A DNA stretch of 64,000 nt from positions 62,001 through 126,000 of the forward strand of contig NZ_VZPL01000005.1 of NCBI RefSeq assembly GCF_008801575.1. The letters are read 5' to 3'. Of the stretch, positions 28,489-38,784 are shown piece after piece. The number at the start of each line of letters is the position of its first letter. The first letter of the stretch is position 1. The notes below the pieces were generated by a model, which did not search any database, was not told the origin of the DNA, and saw nothing but the letters and a program-made list of their open reading frames with translations. Position numbers and translations under genes: made by a program. The DNA is from Xanthomonas cissicola (lineage in GTDB: Bacteria > Pseudomonadota > Gammaproteobacteria > Xanthomonadales > Xanthomonadaceae).

Positions 28489-30468
28489 TTAGCGGGTGAG
28501 ATGCAGAAACTGCAGGTGACGTTCGTATTGATCGATGATGTCGTTGATGATCTGTTCGCGGCTGTAGCCCACCAGGTCGTAGTCCTGGCTGCCTTCGTAC
28601 AGGTAGACCTCGGCGCGGTAGTAGCGCTGGTTACGGAAGCGCTGCGCGGCAAACGACGGAGTGAGATACCCGCGCATCACGATTTGATAGCGGAAGCCCT
28701 GCTGTTCGCCGTGATCGACGCTGATTTCCATGTCGCCGTCGTCGATGCGGCTGCTCACCTTCCAGCCTTCCTCTTGCAGTTGTGCGGTGACCGCTTCGAT
28801 CGCCGGGCGCACCTGGTCGTGCATGAAGCGATACACCTCATCGCGCGCCGGGAAGTGCATCGCCTGGCCCAACCGCTGACGCCAGCCGCCGTGATGGCGT
28901 GATTGCCCGATCAACGGGCTGGGGCTGTAAAGCTGCGCGCGTTTGCGCTGCGATTCTTCGCTGAGTGCGCGCGACAGGCCCCAGGCCATCAGCAGCAGCA
29001 CTGCAGAGAATGGCAGCGAGGCCAGCACCACCGCCGATTTCAGTGCGTCCATGCTGCCGGCCAGCAACAGGCCTGCCGTGACCACGGCAGTGAGTACGCC
29101 CCAGAACACACGTAGCCAGCGCGGGCCGTCGTCGTGCGGTTCACCGCCGTGAGAGGAGAGCGTGGACAACACCACCGTGCCGGAATCGGCGGAGGTCACG
29201 AAGAACACGAAACTGATCGCCACCGTGACCGTGATGACCGTGCGGCTCCACGGGTAACGCTGCAGCAACGCATACAACACGGTCTGCGGCGCATCGATGG
29301 CCTGCTGCGCCCATGCTGTCTGGCCGTGATGCAGCAGCTGATCCAGCGCGCTGTTGCCGAAGATCGACAGCCATGCCAGCGTAAACCCGAGCGGTATCAG
29401 CAACACCCCCAACACGAATTCGCGAATGGTGCGGCCGCGCGAGATGCGTGCGATGAACAGCCCGACGAAGGGCGCCCAACCGATCCACCAGGCCCAATAG
29501 AACACCGTCCAGTCGCCCAGCCAATCGGCGCGGCCACCATAGGCATACACGTCGAAACTCTTGTTGACCACGCTGCCCAGGTAGTCGCCCAGGTTTTGCA
29601 TCAGCGCATTGAGCAGGTACTGCGTCGGGCCGGCGAACAGCATGAACAACAGCAGCGCCATGGCCAGCAGCATGTTGATGTCCGACATCCAGCGCACGCC
29701 TTTTTCGACGCCGGAGACCGCCACCACAATGGCCGCGCCCATCATCGCCACGATCAGCGCCACCTGCACCCAGTGCGTATGCGGCACGTCCATCAAGGTG
29801 CTCAGGCCGGCGTTGAGATGCAGCACGCCAAAGCCCATGTCAGCGCCCAGGCCGAACACGGTGGCCACGATGCCCAGCGCATCCACGGTGTAGCCGATCG
29901 GCCCATTGATGCGTTTGCCGATCAGCGGATACAACGCCGATCGCAGCGCCAGCGGCAGGTTGTGGCGGAAGGCGAAATACGCCAGCGCCATGGCCGCCAG
30001 CGCGAACACGCCCCAACCATGCAGGCCCCAATGCAGGAACAGCAGCTGCATCGCCTGGCGTGCGGAGGCTTCGCCACTGCCGGTGCCGCCCTGTGGCGGT
30101 TGCAGATAATGCGTGAGCGGCTCGGAAACGCAGAAGAAGAACAGCGTGATGCTGATGCCCGCGGCGAACAGCATGCCGGCCCAGGAGAGGTAACTGAATT
30201 CCGGCTCGTCGTGATCGGCGCCGAGCTTGATGTTGCCGTAGCTGGACAGGGCCGTGGCCAGCACGAACACCAGATACAGCGTCGTCGCCAGCAGGTAGTA
30301 CCAGCCGACATTGCGCGACGCCCAGGTCTGCGCATCCAGCAGCACACGTCCTGATTCCAGCGGAAACAACGACACCAGCAAGGCAAACGTGCACACGACA
30401 GTGGCAGCCAGTACGAACACCGGGCGCAGGGTGCGTACCGGCAAGATGTGCGGCGCTGTCGCACTCAT
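28489..30468 (-). CDS. betT: Choline/betaine BCCT transporter BetT
   Basis: This 659-residue protein has twelve predicted membrane helices, the BCCT core motifs ([24 protein letters not shown]-type [13 protein letters not shown], and a tryptophan-rich [15 protein letters not shown]), and a long C-terminal cytoplasmic domain from about residue 510. Long tails occur in BetT proteins that sense osmolarity. It would import choline by proton or sodium symport. No BetI repressor gene accompanies the cluster, which is unusual for bet operons. Confidence 0.9.
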   Translation of the reverse strand: MSATAPHILPVRTLRPVFVLAATVVCTFALLVSLFPLESGRVLLDAQTWASRNVGWYYLLATTLYLVFVLATALSSYGNIKLGADHDEPEFSYLSWAGMLFAAGISITLFFFCVSEPLTHYLQPPQGGTGSGEASARQAMQLLFLHWGLHGWGVFALAAMALAYFAFRHNLPLALRSALYPLIGKRINGPIGYTVDALGIVATVFGLGADMGFGVLHLNAGLSTLMDVPHTHWVQVALIVAMMGAAIVVAVSGVEKGVRWMSDINMLLAMALLLFMLFAGPTQYLLNALMQNLGDYLGSVVNKSFDVYAYGGRADWLGDWTVFYWAWWIGWAPFVGLFIARISRGRTIREFVLGVLLIPLGFTLAWLSIFGNSALDQLLHHGQTAWAQQAIDAPQTVLYALLQRYPWSRTVITVTVAISFVFFVTSADSGTVVLSTLSSHGGEPHDDGPRWLRVFWGVLTAVVTAGLLLAGSMDALKSAVVLASLPFSAVLLLMAWGLSRALSEESQRKRAQLYSPSPLIGQSRHHGGWRQRLGQAMHFPARDEVYRFMHDQVRPAIEAVTAQLQEEGWKVSSRIDDGDMEISVDHGEQQGFRYQIVMRGYLTPSFAAQRFRNQRYYRAEVYLYEGSQDYDLVGYSREQIINDIIDQYERHLQFLHLTR

Positions 30469-30512
30469 GGCGACACACTCATACGCTGCATATCACGTGC
30501 TGCGCTCCCAAC

Positions 30513-30543
30513 GAAAAACCGCCTGCGTTATCGCACAGGCGGT
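30513..30543 (-). terminator. Rho-independent terminator (minus strand)
   Basis: On the minus strand ACCGCCTG and CAGGCGGT form an 8-bp stem extended by inner pairs, followed by five T (AAAAA at 30514-30518 on the plus strand). It lies about 210 bases after the 30750-31517 gene and only 45 bases before the betT start. Confidence 0.7.
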
Positions 30544-30749
30544 GTCGAGGGGGCGTCAGCGGTCGAGTTCGCCAATGCGAACCGGGCGTCACTTTTCCGG
30601 TTGTTCGGAGTGGCCAACAAAACGTAGCGAGCAGCCGTTAGGTGGGTGTGGGCGGCGCGCTCAGAACTGGAGTGGACGAGTGATACAAGAGGATTCCGAG
30701 CACCGGCCGCGCCCGCCTGGCGGCTGCGCAGGAGTTCTGTTGGCTGCTC

Positions 30750-31517
30750 TTAACGCAGCAATTGCTTTGGTACGTGGATATCCATCCCCACTGCCAGATG
30801 ATCTGAAAACGCGGCCGGAATCGCTTCGGTATGTTCGATCACCAGGCTGTCGCTGACCAGGATGTGGTCGATCGCCCGGTCTGGACGCCAGCTGGGAAAG
30901 GTGTGCACGTCGCAGCTCGGCGGTTGCAGACGGGTATGGCGATAGAGCGACTGCATCTCCGGTCGATCAGCCATGCAATTGAAATCGCCCATCAACATGG
31001 CGTTGGGATGGTCGGACAACAGTTCGGCGATGAAGGCCAGCTGCGCCATGCGCGAATTGGCGCCCAGCGACAGATGCGCCACCGCCACGGCCAGGCCATC
31101 GCGGCCCTCACCGAATTTCGCCAGCAGGATGCCGCGTCCGCCGATGCGGCCGGGCAGGGCATGGTCCTGCACTTCCACCGGTTCGAGCTTGCTCAGCAAA
31201 CCGTTGGCGCTGGAGGCCACCCCACCCATGCGACGGTTGGGTTGGTGGCTCCAGTAATCGAAACCGGCGCGCTCGGCCAGATAGTGGGTCTGGTTGGTGA
31301 AACCCGAGCGCAGGCTGCCGGGGTCGGCCTCCTGCAGGCCGACGATGTCGCGTTCGCCCACCAGCTTGGCGATGCTGTCCAGGCTGGTGCGCTTGCTGCC
31401 CAGCGGCAACGCGTGCGACCAGCTACGCGTCACATAGTCGCTGTAACGGCGGGTGCTGGAGCCAGCCTGGATATTGGCGGTCAGCACCCGCAGGGTGCGC
31501 GAGTCCGAAGCGTTCAC
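30750..31517 (-). CDS. Endonuclease/exonuclease/phosphatase (EEP) family protein
   Basis: This 255-residue protein carries the EEP superfamily metal and catalytic motifs: LTANIQ, GLQEAD, MGDFNC, DHILVS and FSDHLAVGMD. Members hydrolyse phosphodiesters in DNA, lipids or small molecules, and the substrate cannot be told here. There is no signal peptide. The start is probably GTG 31517, twenty bases after the stop of the DsbA-like gene, so the gene is likely in the same transcript. Confidence 0.8.
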   Translation of the reverse strand: MNASDSRTLRVLTANIQAGSSTRRYSDYVTRSWSHALPLGSKRTSLDSIAKLVGERDIVGLQEADPGSLRSGFTNQTHYLAERAGFDYWSHQPNRRMGGVASSANGLLSKLEPVEVQDHALPGRIGGRGILLAKFGEGRDGLAVAVAHLSLGANSRMAQLAFIAELLSDHPNAMLMGDFNCMADRPEMQSLYRHTRLQPPSCDVHTFPSWRPDRAIDHILVSDSLVIEHTEAIPAAFSDHLAVGMDIHVPKQLLR

Positions 31518-31536
31518 GACGTTGCGTTCGCGCGAC

Positions 31537-32355
31537 TCACTTGGCCAGCGTGGCGCGTTCGCGCGCGATCAGGTGATCGGCAATGCGCAGCATGTCCGGG
31601 AAGCTCTGGCCCTTGACCAGATACTTGCCGTTGACGATCAGCGACGGGGTGCCGGTGATCTTGCTGCGGGTGGCGAACTGCTTGGCGCGGTTGGTCTTGG
31701 CCGAGACGCCGAAGCTGCTCATGGTGTCGATGAAGGTCTTCTGGTCCACGCCGTACTTGGCGTAGAACGCGGCGATGTCCTGCACCGAATCCTTGCCGCG
31801 CTCGCCCTTGAGGGTCTGGTCGACGTGGATGGCCTTGTACAAGGCTTCGTGGGTCTTTTCCTGCACGCCCAGCGTCTCGGCAGCATAGAAGGCGCGGCCG
31901 TAGTCATCCCACGGGCCGCCGAACATGGCCGGCACATAGACGAAATGCACGTCCGATGGCAGACCCGCCTTCCATGGCCCGATCAGCGGCTGGAACGCGT
32001 TGCAGGCAGGGCAGACATAGCCGAAGACTTCGGCCACTTCGATCTTGCCGGCGGCCTGCTGATAGGGCTGGCCACCGTCGATGTCCAGATAATCGGTGCC
32101 GGCGACCGGCTCGGGGCCATTCGGTGCGCGCGGGGCAGCGCTGGGGGCGGCGGGCGGCGGAGTGGTGGCGCTTTCGCCGACTGCAGGCGGAGCGGCGGGG
32201 TCTGCGGCCGGGGTAGCGGCAGCAGGAGGGGCGGGCGCCGTTTCGGCAGCTGGGGTGGTGGCGGCAGGTGCGGTGTCGGACGAACCGTCCTGCGCCTTGC
32301 AGGCGACCAGGATCGGCAACAGCGCCATCAGCGTCAGGGCGAAGCGGGTCTTCAT
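31537..32355 (-). CDS. DsbA-family thiol:disulfide interchange lipoprotein (CPAC active site)
   Basis: This 272-residue protein has a lipoprotein signal (LLPILVAC, lipidated Cys near residue 19), a low-complexity Ala/Pro linker of about 60 residues, and a thioredoxin-fold DsbA domain with active site VCPAC and the cis-Pro loop TGTPSLIV. It would be anchored in the envelope, oxidising or isomerising thiols in periplasmic proteins. The flexible linker could let it reach from the membrane. It is a tandem paralogue of the next gene upstream. Confidence 0.88.
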   Translation of the reverse strand: MKTRFALTLMALLPILVACKAQDGSSDTAPAATTPAAETAPAPPAAATPAADPAAPPAVGESATTPPPAAPSAAPRAPNGPEPVAGTDYLDIDGGQPYQQAAGKIEVAEVFGYVCPACNAFQPLIGPWKAGLPSDVHFVYVPAMFGGPWDDYGRAFYAAETLGVQEKTHEALYKAIHVDQTLKGERGKDSVQDIAAFYAKYGVDQKTFIDTMSSFGVSAKTNRAKQFATRSKITGTPSLIVNGKYLVKGQSFPDMLRIADHLIARERATLAK

Positions 32356-32446
32356 CGGATTGGATCTCCAGCGTGGGGCGAGAAAAGGGCCGGACGGCCG
32401 CGGGGCGCATGATGCCACGCGCGGCCGTCGCTGGCGGTTATGCGGT

Positions 32447-33097
32447 TCAGCGCTTGGCCGGCGCGGCGTGCTCGCGGGCGATCAGGTAGTCGGCAATGCG
32501 CAGCATGTCCGGGTAATTGCGTGCGCCGATCAGGTAGCGGCCGTTGACGATGATGGCCGGTGTGCCGGGGATCTTGCTGCGCAGCGCGAACTCGCGCGCG
32601 GCCTTGAGCTTGGCATCCACCGCCTCGCTCTTGTAGGTCTCGATGAAGCGCTGCTGCGGGATGCCGTAACTGGCGTAGAACGCGGCCAGTTCTTCCGGCG
32701 CCACGTTCTGGGTGGGCACGGTCTGCTTTTCATGGATGGCGTCGAACATGGCGCGGTGACTGCGCTTGGCCACGCCCAGGATGTCGGCAGCGAAGTAGGC
32801 GCGTGCGAACGCGTCCCAGAAGCCACCAAAGGCCGCCGGCACCGGGGTGAAGCGCACATACGCCGGCTGCTTGGCCACCCAGGCTTCCAGCACCGGTTCG
32901 AAATGCGCGCAGTGCGGACAGGTGTAGCCGAAGACTTCGGTCACTTCGACCTTGCCGGCAAGCGGGGCGTACGGCTGGCCGCCGTCGATCAGGGTGTAGT
33001 CCTCGCCTTCGACCGGCGCGGCGTTCTTGTCGGCGGCGCAGGCCACCAGCGGCAACAGCAACAACAACAGCAGGGGCAGACGGGAAAGCAATTTCAT
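32447..33097 (-). CDS. dsbA: DsbA-family thiol:disulfide interchange lipoprotein (CPHC active site)
   Basis: This 216-residue protein has a lipobox (LLLPLVAC), the canonical DsbA active site TCPHC, and the cis-Pro loop PGTPAIIV. It is close in sequence to its downstream paralogue but lacks the long linker. CPHC is the classical oxidase motif, so this is probably the main oxidant of the pair. ATG 33097 was chosen because the lipoprotein signal follows directly. It lies 94 bp after the cytochrome gene. Confidence 0.9.
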   Translation of the reverse strand: MKLLSRLPLLLLLLLPLVACAADKNAAPVEGEDYTLIDGGQPYAPLAGKVEVTEVFGYTCPHCAHFEPVLEAWVAKQPAYVRFTPVPAAFGGFWDAFARAYFAADILGVAKRSHRAMFDAIHEKQTVPTQNVAPEELAAFYASYGIPQQRFIETYKSEAVDAKLKAAREFALRSKIPGTPAIIVNGRYLIGARNYPDMLRIADYLIAREHAAPAKR

Positions 33098-33191
33098 GCG
33101 GGCTCCGTGGGGGGCGAGGGGCGAGCGGTAAACGACGACGCCGGTCGCGGGACCGGCGTCGTGAAGCGGTGTGGCGACGGCAGGGATCAGC

Positions 33192-33989
33192 TCACGAACG
33201 TGCGGGCGCTCCTGCAGGCGGCTGCGCCGCTGCCGCGTCGTCGGCACGACCATGCAGGCCTTGCAGGTAGCTGGCCAGCGCCTGGATCTCCTGCTCGGTC
33301 AGCGGATGCGCCACCTGCGCCATGATATTGAACAGCGCTGGATTGCGCTCCTGGGTGGTGCCGGCCTGGTATTCCTTCAGGCGCCGCGCCACGTACTCGG
33401 CGTGCTGTCCGCCCAGGCGCGGATAGGCCGGGCCCGGATTGCCGCTGCCGGACGGCCCATGGCAGGCCATGCAGGCCGGCACACCGCGGGCGATGTCGCC
33501 GCCGCGGTAGAGCTTTTCGCCGACCTCGTAGAACTTCATGCCCTGGTAGGGGCCCTCGGCGATCGCCGCGTCGTCGGCGACACCGGCAGAGGCCTTCTGG
33601 GTGGCGAAATAGGCGCCCAGATCGCGCATGTCCTGGGCGGTGAGGTCCTTGACGAAGGGCACCATCACCGCCGACATGCCGGTATTACGCTCGCCGCTGG
33701 CAATCAGCGCCACCTGATGCGCGACGTAGCGCTCGGTTTGCCCGGCAATGCGCGGGTACATCGCCACTGCCGGATTGCCGTCCGGCCCATGGCAGGCTGC
33801 GCAGGCAGCCGCCTTGGTCTGGCCGGCCTTGGCATCTCCCCAGGTGGTCTTGGCCAGGTCCACCTCCAGCGGCGCAACGCGCACCGGCGGCGGATCGGGG
33901 ATCGGCGTGACTGCCGATTGCGCAAACGCCACGGCCGCAATGACCGGGACGGCGAGGGCGGCGAGGACTAGCACACGAGCATGGCGCAT
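33192..33989 (-). CDS. Diheme cytochrome c4
   Basis: This 265-residue protein has a signal peptide (cleaved near AFAQ) and two heme c sites, CAACH and CMACH, in two similar halves, as in cytochrome c4. Methionine ligands are plausible (MSAVMVPF, NIMAQVAHPL). It would carry electrons in the periplasm to a terminal oxidase. A C-terminal tail of Ala/Pro is low complexity. Its position before the dsbA genes suggests a shared envelope redox theme, but no cytochrome assembly gene is present. Confidence 0.9.
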   Translation of the reverse strand: MRHARVLVLAALAVPVIAAVAFAQSAVTPIPDPPPVRVAPLEVDLAKTTWGDAKAGQTKAAACAACHGPDGNPAVAMYPRIAGQTERYVAHQVALIASGERNTGMSAVMVPFVKDLTAQDMRDLGAYFATQKASAGVADDAAIAEGPYQGMKFYEVGEKLYRGGDIARGVPACMACHGPSGSGNPGPAYPRLGGQHAEYVARRLKEYQAGTTQERNPALFNIMAQVAHPLTEQEIQALASYLQGLHGRADDAAAAQPPAGAPARS

Positions 33990-34132
33990 CAGCTAAAGCT
34001 CCGTATGGACCCGGCCCGCGCGCGTTGGGTACTGGCAGTGGCAGGCGTGCTTCGATTATCGACACGCCTTTGCGCCAGGGTCAACGAACAGTGCAGCAAA
34101 ACGACCAGGCCCGAACGTGCGATCCTAAGGGG

Positions 34133-34777
34133 ATGTCGCTCCTTATCGAACAAGCCCGCTACCACCTGTCCGCCCACAACGCCCGGCAATTGCCCGACGA
34201 TGGCGGCTACGAGGTGGCCTTTGCCGGCCGCTCCAACGCCGGAAAATCCAGCGCGCTCAATGCGCTGACCCGCCAGAACGCGCTGGCGCGCGTGTCCAAG
34301 ACGCCCGGCCGCACCCAGCAGCTGGTGTTCTTCCAGATCCAGCCCGAGCGCTACCTGGTGGACCTGCCCGGCTATGGCTACGCCAAGGTGCCGCAGGACC
34401 TGCAGGCGCACTGGCAGGCCTTCATCGACCGCTATTTCCGCACCCGCGAGGCCTTGCGCGGGCTGGTGGTGGTGATGGATATCCGCCACCCACTGAAGGA
34501 TTACGACCTGCAGATGCTCGGTTACGCCGCCGAGCGCGGCCTCCCCGCGCACGGCTTGCTGACCAAGGCCGACAAGCTCGGCCGTGGCCAGCAGATGCAG
34601 ACCCTGCAGAAGGTCAAGAAAGAAGTGACCTCGCGCTTCGGCGACAGCGTGACCGTGCAGACCTACTCCGGCGAATCGCGCCAGGGCGTGGACGAACTGC
34701 GCGGGATCGTCGGTGGCTGGCTGGGCCTGGATGGTGCACCGCCTGCAGCGGAGGGTGAACCGGGCCAGGCGCCATGA
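34133..34777 (+). CDS. engB: Ribosome biogenesis GTPase EngB (YsxC/YihA)
   Basis: This 214-residue GTPase has P-loop GRSNAGKSS (residues 32-40), switch region TPGRTQ, G3 DLPGYGY and G4 TKAD, the standard EngB set. It binds the large ribosomal subunit during assembly. ATG 34133 has AAGGGG directly upstream. The frame continues back to 34025 with no motif. It is divergent from the cytochrome c4 gene. Confidence 0.95.
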   Translation: MSLLIEQARYHLSAHNARQLPDDGGYEVAFAGRSNAGKSSALNALTRQNALARVSKTPGRTQQLVFFQIQPERYLVDLPGYGYAKVPQDLQAHWQAFIDRYFRTREALRGLVVVMDIRHPLKDYDLQMLGYAAERGLPAHGLLTKADKLGRGQQMQTLQKVKKEVTSRFGDSVTVQTYSGESRQGVDELRGIVGGWLGLDGAPPAAEGEPGQAP

Positions 34778-35019
34778 CGCCCGTCCCGGCGGGCAGTTCA
34801 GGACGGCGAGCCAGGGCTCGTCGTTTTCAGATGCGGCATCGGTGGGCACAGGGGCCGGGTTGCGCCTAGGGAGCGGGCTGCCGCGACTGGTTCGTCTTGC
34901 GACCGGTCGCCGGCCAGGTTCTCATGCGCTGAACCGGCTCGATCCTCGTGCCGGCGCGGTCTGCGCGCCGGTTGTCGCAGCGCATCAGGCGGCGATGCGA
35001 TCTGCGCTGGCGACCTCCT

Positions 35020-36000
35020 TCAAGGCGTCGCCGGCACCGGGCCGAATTCGGTCGGCACCCAGGCGAACGCGTTGCCCTCGCGGCGCACATGACCCAGACC
35101 GGGGAATGGCAGGTGCGCGCCGGCCACCCACCAGCGGCCGTCGGCTGCCTGCACCAGCAGGCGACGGCGTGAGGCGATGGCCTGGGTGCGATCGCTGTCG
35201 GCCTCAAACGACGCGTCCGGCTGGGCGAACTGCACGGCGTGATAGTGCAGGACATCGCCCCACACCAGCAGTGTGTTGCCGGCGCCGCCGTCGAAGCGAT
35301 AGGACACGTGGCCGGGCGTGTGACCCCGGCTGTCCAAAGCCGTGATGCCGGCCGGCAAGGCGGTCTTGCCGGGCTGGAAACGGCGCAGCCGACCCTGGGC
35401 CAGATAAGGCGCCACCGCGGCACGCGCCAACGGGAAGGCGAACCGCACCATCGGCATGGCATCGGCCTCCGAAGCGGGATCCAGCCAGTACGCGGCATCG
35501 GCGTCGGACAGCCACACCGTGGCGTTGGGAAACGCCGGTGCGCCGTGCGCATCGAGCAGGCCGCACAGGTGATCCGGATGCGCATGGGTCAGCAACACAT
35601 CGTCGACCTGGGCAGGGTCGTAACCGGCCGCGCGCAAGTGACTCAGCACCTGACCCAGGCCGGGCCCCATGCACTGCGCGGTGCCGGTGTCGACCAGGCT
35701 GAGGTGGCTGCCATCCTGGATCAGGTATGCGTTGACGGCAGTCTGCACGCCGTTCTCGTCTTCGGGTACGTAAGCGTGCGCGAGCAGACGGTCGCGCTCG
35801 GCCGGGTCCACATTCGTCAGCTCTTGCCGCGTCAATGCCACGCGACCGTCGAACAAGGCGGCCACGCGTAGGCTGCCGATACGCTGCAGGTAAAAGCCGG
35901 GAACCTGTGCGTGGGGGGAGGTGGGCGCAGCGGCGTGTGCGAGCGTGGCGCTGACGGCGAGTACCAGCGGCGCCAGCCCACGCAGGGCGGAAACGGACAT
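35020..36000 (-). CDS. Exported metallo-beta-lactamase-fold hydrolase
   Basis: This 326-residue protein has a signal peptide (about 1-25, ending AHAAA) and an MBL-fold zinc site: THAHPDHLCGL (HxHxDH), an Asp in DSRGHTPGHVSY, and a His region near WGDVLHYHAV. Members include lactonases, sulfatases and glyoxalase II-like enzymes; the substrate is not clear. ATG 36000 has GGAG six bases upstream. The upstream frame to 36042 is unlikely. An AraC regulator lies 105 bp upstream on the same strand and may control it. Confidence 0.85.
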   Translation of the reverse strand: MSVSALRGLAPLVLAVSATLAHAAAPTSPHAQVPGFYLQRIGSLRVAALFDGRVALTRQELTNVDPAERDRLLAHAYVPEDENGVQTAVNAYLIQDGSHLSLVDTGTAQCMGPGLGQVLSHLRAAGYDPAQVDDVLLTHAHPDHLCGLLDAHGAPAFPNATVWLSDADAAYWLDPASEADAMPMVRFAFPLARAAVAPYLAQGRLRRFQPGKTALPAGITALDSRGHTPGHVSYRFDGGAGNTLLVWGDVLHYHAVQFAQPDASFEADSDRTQAIASRRRLLVQAADGRWWVAGAHLPFPGLGHVRREGNAFAWVPTEFGPVPATP

Positions 36001-36104
36001 GAGCAACTCCAGAGCAGGCGGCAACCGCCGCGATGTCGCCATGTTGGCGCCAGCGAGTTGCGCGCTTCGCTCATTGTGCTGCGCGAAGCGCTCGCTCCGG
36101 CGAT

Positions 36105-36941
36105 CTAGCGGCTATTGCCGATGCTGGCAGGATCCAGTCCGTAACGCTGCTGAAACCGCTGACTGAAGCTGCGGGTAGAGCGATAACCGGCACGCGCGGC
36201 CACGGTCTTGAGCGGCCAGCGCGTGCTGTAGAGCAGGCCCATCGCGTGCGCCAGTCGCGCGTCGGTGATCAGTTCGCGCAGCGAGCGTTGTTCGGCGGCC
36301 AGATGGCGGCGCAAGGTGGCGCCACTGATGCCCAGGCGGTCTTCGATATCGCGCGAGCGCCACCCTCGCTGCGGTTGCGCGGCGATCAGCGCGCGTACCT
36401 GCTCGGCGATGCCTGGTGCCGGCGGCAGCAGCAGGCCACCGTGGCCGCGACGACAGACATTGACGACCAATGCGGCCAACGCCAGGCGTGCTTCGGTGTA
36501 CAGACCGTGTTGCAGCGCATCGCGCCATTGCCGCAGCGCCAACTCGAAATCGATCGCCGGCAACCGTGCAATGTCGGCGCCGGCCTCAGGCAGCGGCTCG
36601 GTCCATAAGGCGCGCGCAGCGGCCAGCGCCTCTTCGCAGAGAGGGACCACCGCGCTCATGTAGAGCCCGGTCTGCGGGTCGGGCGTATTGATCACATCGA
36701 TCCGGCAACGGCGCGTCGCCAGAAACAGATCGCCCGGCAGCAGCTGCAGCGATTGCGTCGCGCTGCTCACCTGCTGGCGGCCTTGCAGCAGAATCGCGAA
36801 CTGCGGCTGGATCAGATCCACCGAACGGGCCCCATGTTCGCGCCGCGCGCTCACGCAGGCGAAGCCTTCTGCGCGCTCGCAGTGCATCAGGCTGGTCATC
36901 TGCGCGAGCAGGGTGTCGGTGGGTGTGGGTGCAGCGGTCAT
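36105..36941 (-). CDS. AraC-family transcriptional regulator
   Basis: This 278-residue protein has an N-terminal cupin-like ligand domain (about 1-170) and a C-terminal AraC double helix-turn-helix ([20 protein letters not shown], then [32 protein letters not shown]). The N-terminal part resembles the AraC_N type of CmrA/YqhC-like regulators. It is upstream of, and codirectional with, the metallo-beta-lactamase-fold gene, which may be its target. Ligand unknown. Confidence 0.85.
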   Translation of the reverse strand: MTAAPTPTDTLLAQMTSLMHCERAEGFACVSARREHGARSVDLIQPQFAILLQGRQQVSSATQSLQLLPGDLFLATRRCRIDVINTPDPQTGLYMSAVVPLCEEALAAARALWTEPLPEAGADIARLPAIDFELALRQWRDALQHGLYTEARLALAALVVNVCRRGHGGLLLPPAPGIAEQVRALIAAQPQRGWRSRDIEDRLGISGATLRRHLAAEQRSLRELITDARLAHAMGLLYSTRWPLKTVAARAGYRSTRSFSQRFQQRYGLDPASIGNSR

Positions 36942-37227
36942 GGCTGGGCGATGCTACAGGATTGCGGGTGCGCGGCCGGGGGCGAACCTGGTGCATCTCC
37001 TCCCGGTGGATGCCTGCGTGCTGCAGCCCGAGGCGACGCCCGACATCGGGCGGTGCGGTCGCGCCCGTGCCTGCTGCGGCGTCGGCGACCCAGTGCGCAT
37101 GGATGGAAATCTCAGACGTGGCCGATGGCGGCAATTCTTTCCATGCCCTGCGGTTATAGTGCGGGCCTTGCGGTGGCAGGGGAGTATCCCCACATCGTCC
37201 CCCCCCCTTTCGTTTGCGAGCCTGCCC

Positions 37228-38592
37228 TTGTCGAGTCCTAGCCACGTTGCCGAAACGCCGATCACCGAACGTGCGGAGCTGGCCCAGGTGCTGGCTTCCG
37301 GCGAGAAGCCGAGTGCGGACTGGCGGATCGGCACCGAGCACGAGAAGTTCGGCTTCCAGTTGGATGACCTGCGTGCGCCTACTTTCGACGGTGCACGCGG
37401 TATCGAGGCCTTGCTGACCGGTCTGACCCGTTTCGGCTGGGAGCCGGTCCAGGAAAACGGCCGCACCATCGCGCTGCTGCGCGACGGCGCATCGGTCACG
37501 CTGGAGCCGGCCGGACAGCTGGAGCTCTCCGGCGCGGCGGTGGAAACCCTGCACCATACGTGCGTGGAAACCGGTACCCATCTGGACGAAGTGGCGCAGG
37601 TCGCCGGCGAATTGCAGCTGGGCTTTCTGGGCATGGGCTTCCAGCCCAAGTGGCGTCGCGACCAGATGCCGTGGATGCCCAAGGGCCGCTACCAGATCAT
37701 GAAGAACTACATGCCCAAGGTCGGCTCGCTCGGCCTGGACATGATGACGCGCACCTGCACGGTGCAGGTCAACCTGGATTACGCCACCGAAGCGGACATG
37801 GTGAAGAAGTTCCGCGTGTCGCTGGCGTTGCAGCCGATCGCCACCGCGTTGTTCGCCGATTCGCCGTTCACCGACGGCAAGCCGAACGGCTATCTCAGCT
37901 ACCGCTCGCACATCTGGACCGACACCGACGGCGATCGCACCGGCATGCTGGATTTCGTGTTCGAAGACGGCTTCGGCTACGACCGCTACGTCGATTACCT
38001 GCTCGATGTGCCGATGTATTTTTCCTACCGCGATGGCGTGTATCACGATGCCAGCGGGCAGAGCTTCCGCGATTTCATGCAGGGCAAGCTGCCTGCGCTG
38101 CCGGGCGCGTTGCCGACATTGCGCGATTGGTCCGACCACATGACCACCGCATTTCCGGAAGTGCGTTTGAAGAAGTATCTGGAAATGCGCGGTGCCGATG
38201 CCGGCCCCTGGGATCGGTTGTGCGCGTTGTCGGCGTTCTGGGTCGGCCTGCTGTACGACCAGACCGCGCTGGATGCGGCCTGGGACCTGGTCAAGGATTT
38301 CAGCCCGACCGAGCGGCACGCGCTGCGCGACGGCGTGCCCAAGCATGCGCTGGGCCTGCCGTTCCGCAATGGCACCGCGCGCGATCTGGCAGTGGAGGCG
38401 GTCAACATCGCGCGCGAAGGCCTGCGTCGCCGCGCACGCCTGAATCGCGACGGGCAGGACGAAACCGGCTTTCTGGATGTGATCGCCGAGATCGCCGAAA
38501 GCGGCGTCACCGCTGCCGAACGCAAGCTGGCGCTGTATCACGGCGCATGGAACGGCGATATCGACCGCGTGTTCCGCGACTTCGCTTACTGA
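37228..38592 (+). CDS. gshA: Glutamate-cysteine ligase GshA (plant/alphaproteobacterial type)
   Basis: This protein of about 454 residues makes gamma-glutamylcysteine, the first step of glutathione synthesis. The type is the second (plant-like) GCL family: [32 protein letters not shown] and [12 protein letters not shown]-like segments are present. There is no good ATG near the conserved start. The best start is TTG 37228, giving an N-terminus [11 protein letters not shown]. The frame is open upstream to 36688 but that part looks non-coding. Glutathione made here feeds the formaldehyde pathway at 43484-46468. Confidence 0.9.
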   Translation: MSSPSHVAETPITERAELAQVLASGEKPSADWRIGTEHEKFGFQLDDLRAPTFDGARGIEALLTGLTRFGWEPVQENGRTIALLRDGASVTLEPAGQLELSGAAVETLHHTCVETGTHLDEVAQVAGELQLGFLGMGFQPKWRRDQMPWMPKGRYQIMKNYMPKVGSLGLDMMTRTCTVQVNLDYATEADMVKKFRVSLALQPIATALFADSPFTDGKPNGYLSYRSHIWTDTDGDRTGMLDFVFEDGFGYDRYVDYLLDVPMYFSYRDGVYHDASGQSFRDFMQGKLPALPGALPTLRDWSDHMTTAFPEVRLKKYLEMRGADAGPWDRLCALSAFWVGLLYDQTALDAAWDLVKDFSPTERHALRDGVPKHALGLPFRNGTARDLAVEAVNIAREGLRRRARLNRDGQDETGFLDVIAEIAESGVTAAERKLALYHGAWNGDIDRVFRDFAY

Positions 38593-38784
38593 GCGCGCCT
38601 TGGCCGGTTGCCAGCGCGTGTTGGCGCTGGCGATCCGGTGGGCGTCGGTGATGGCTGGCGGCGCCGGTGTCGCCGCGTCAGCCGATGTAGCCCCACGCGC
38701 AAGGCTAGTGCCGGAACAGCTGTGTCGGGTCGTATCAGCACAGCTGCCGCTTGCGCGGCCCGGCAGGCCGCACTCCATCTCAGG

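Noticed and set aside
30545-30749. tRNA or other structured RNA gene
   Set aside because: No cloverleaf or T-loop sequence is seen; only the terminator at its end is clear, so the RNA idea stays a finding.
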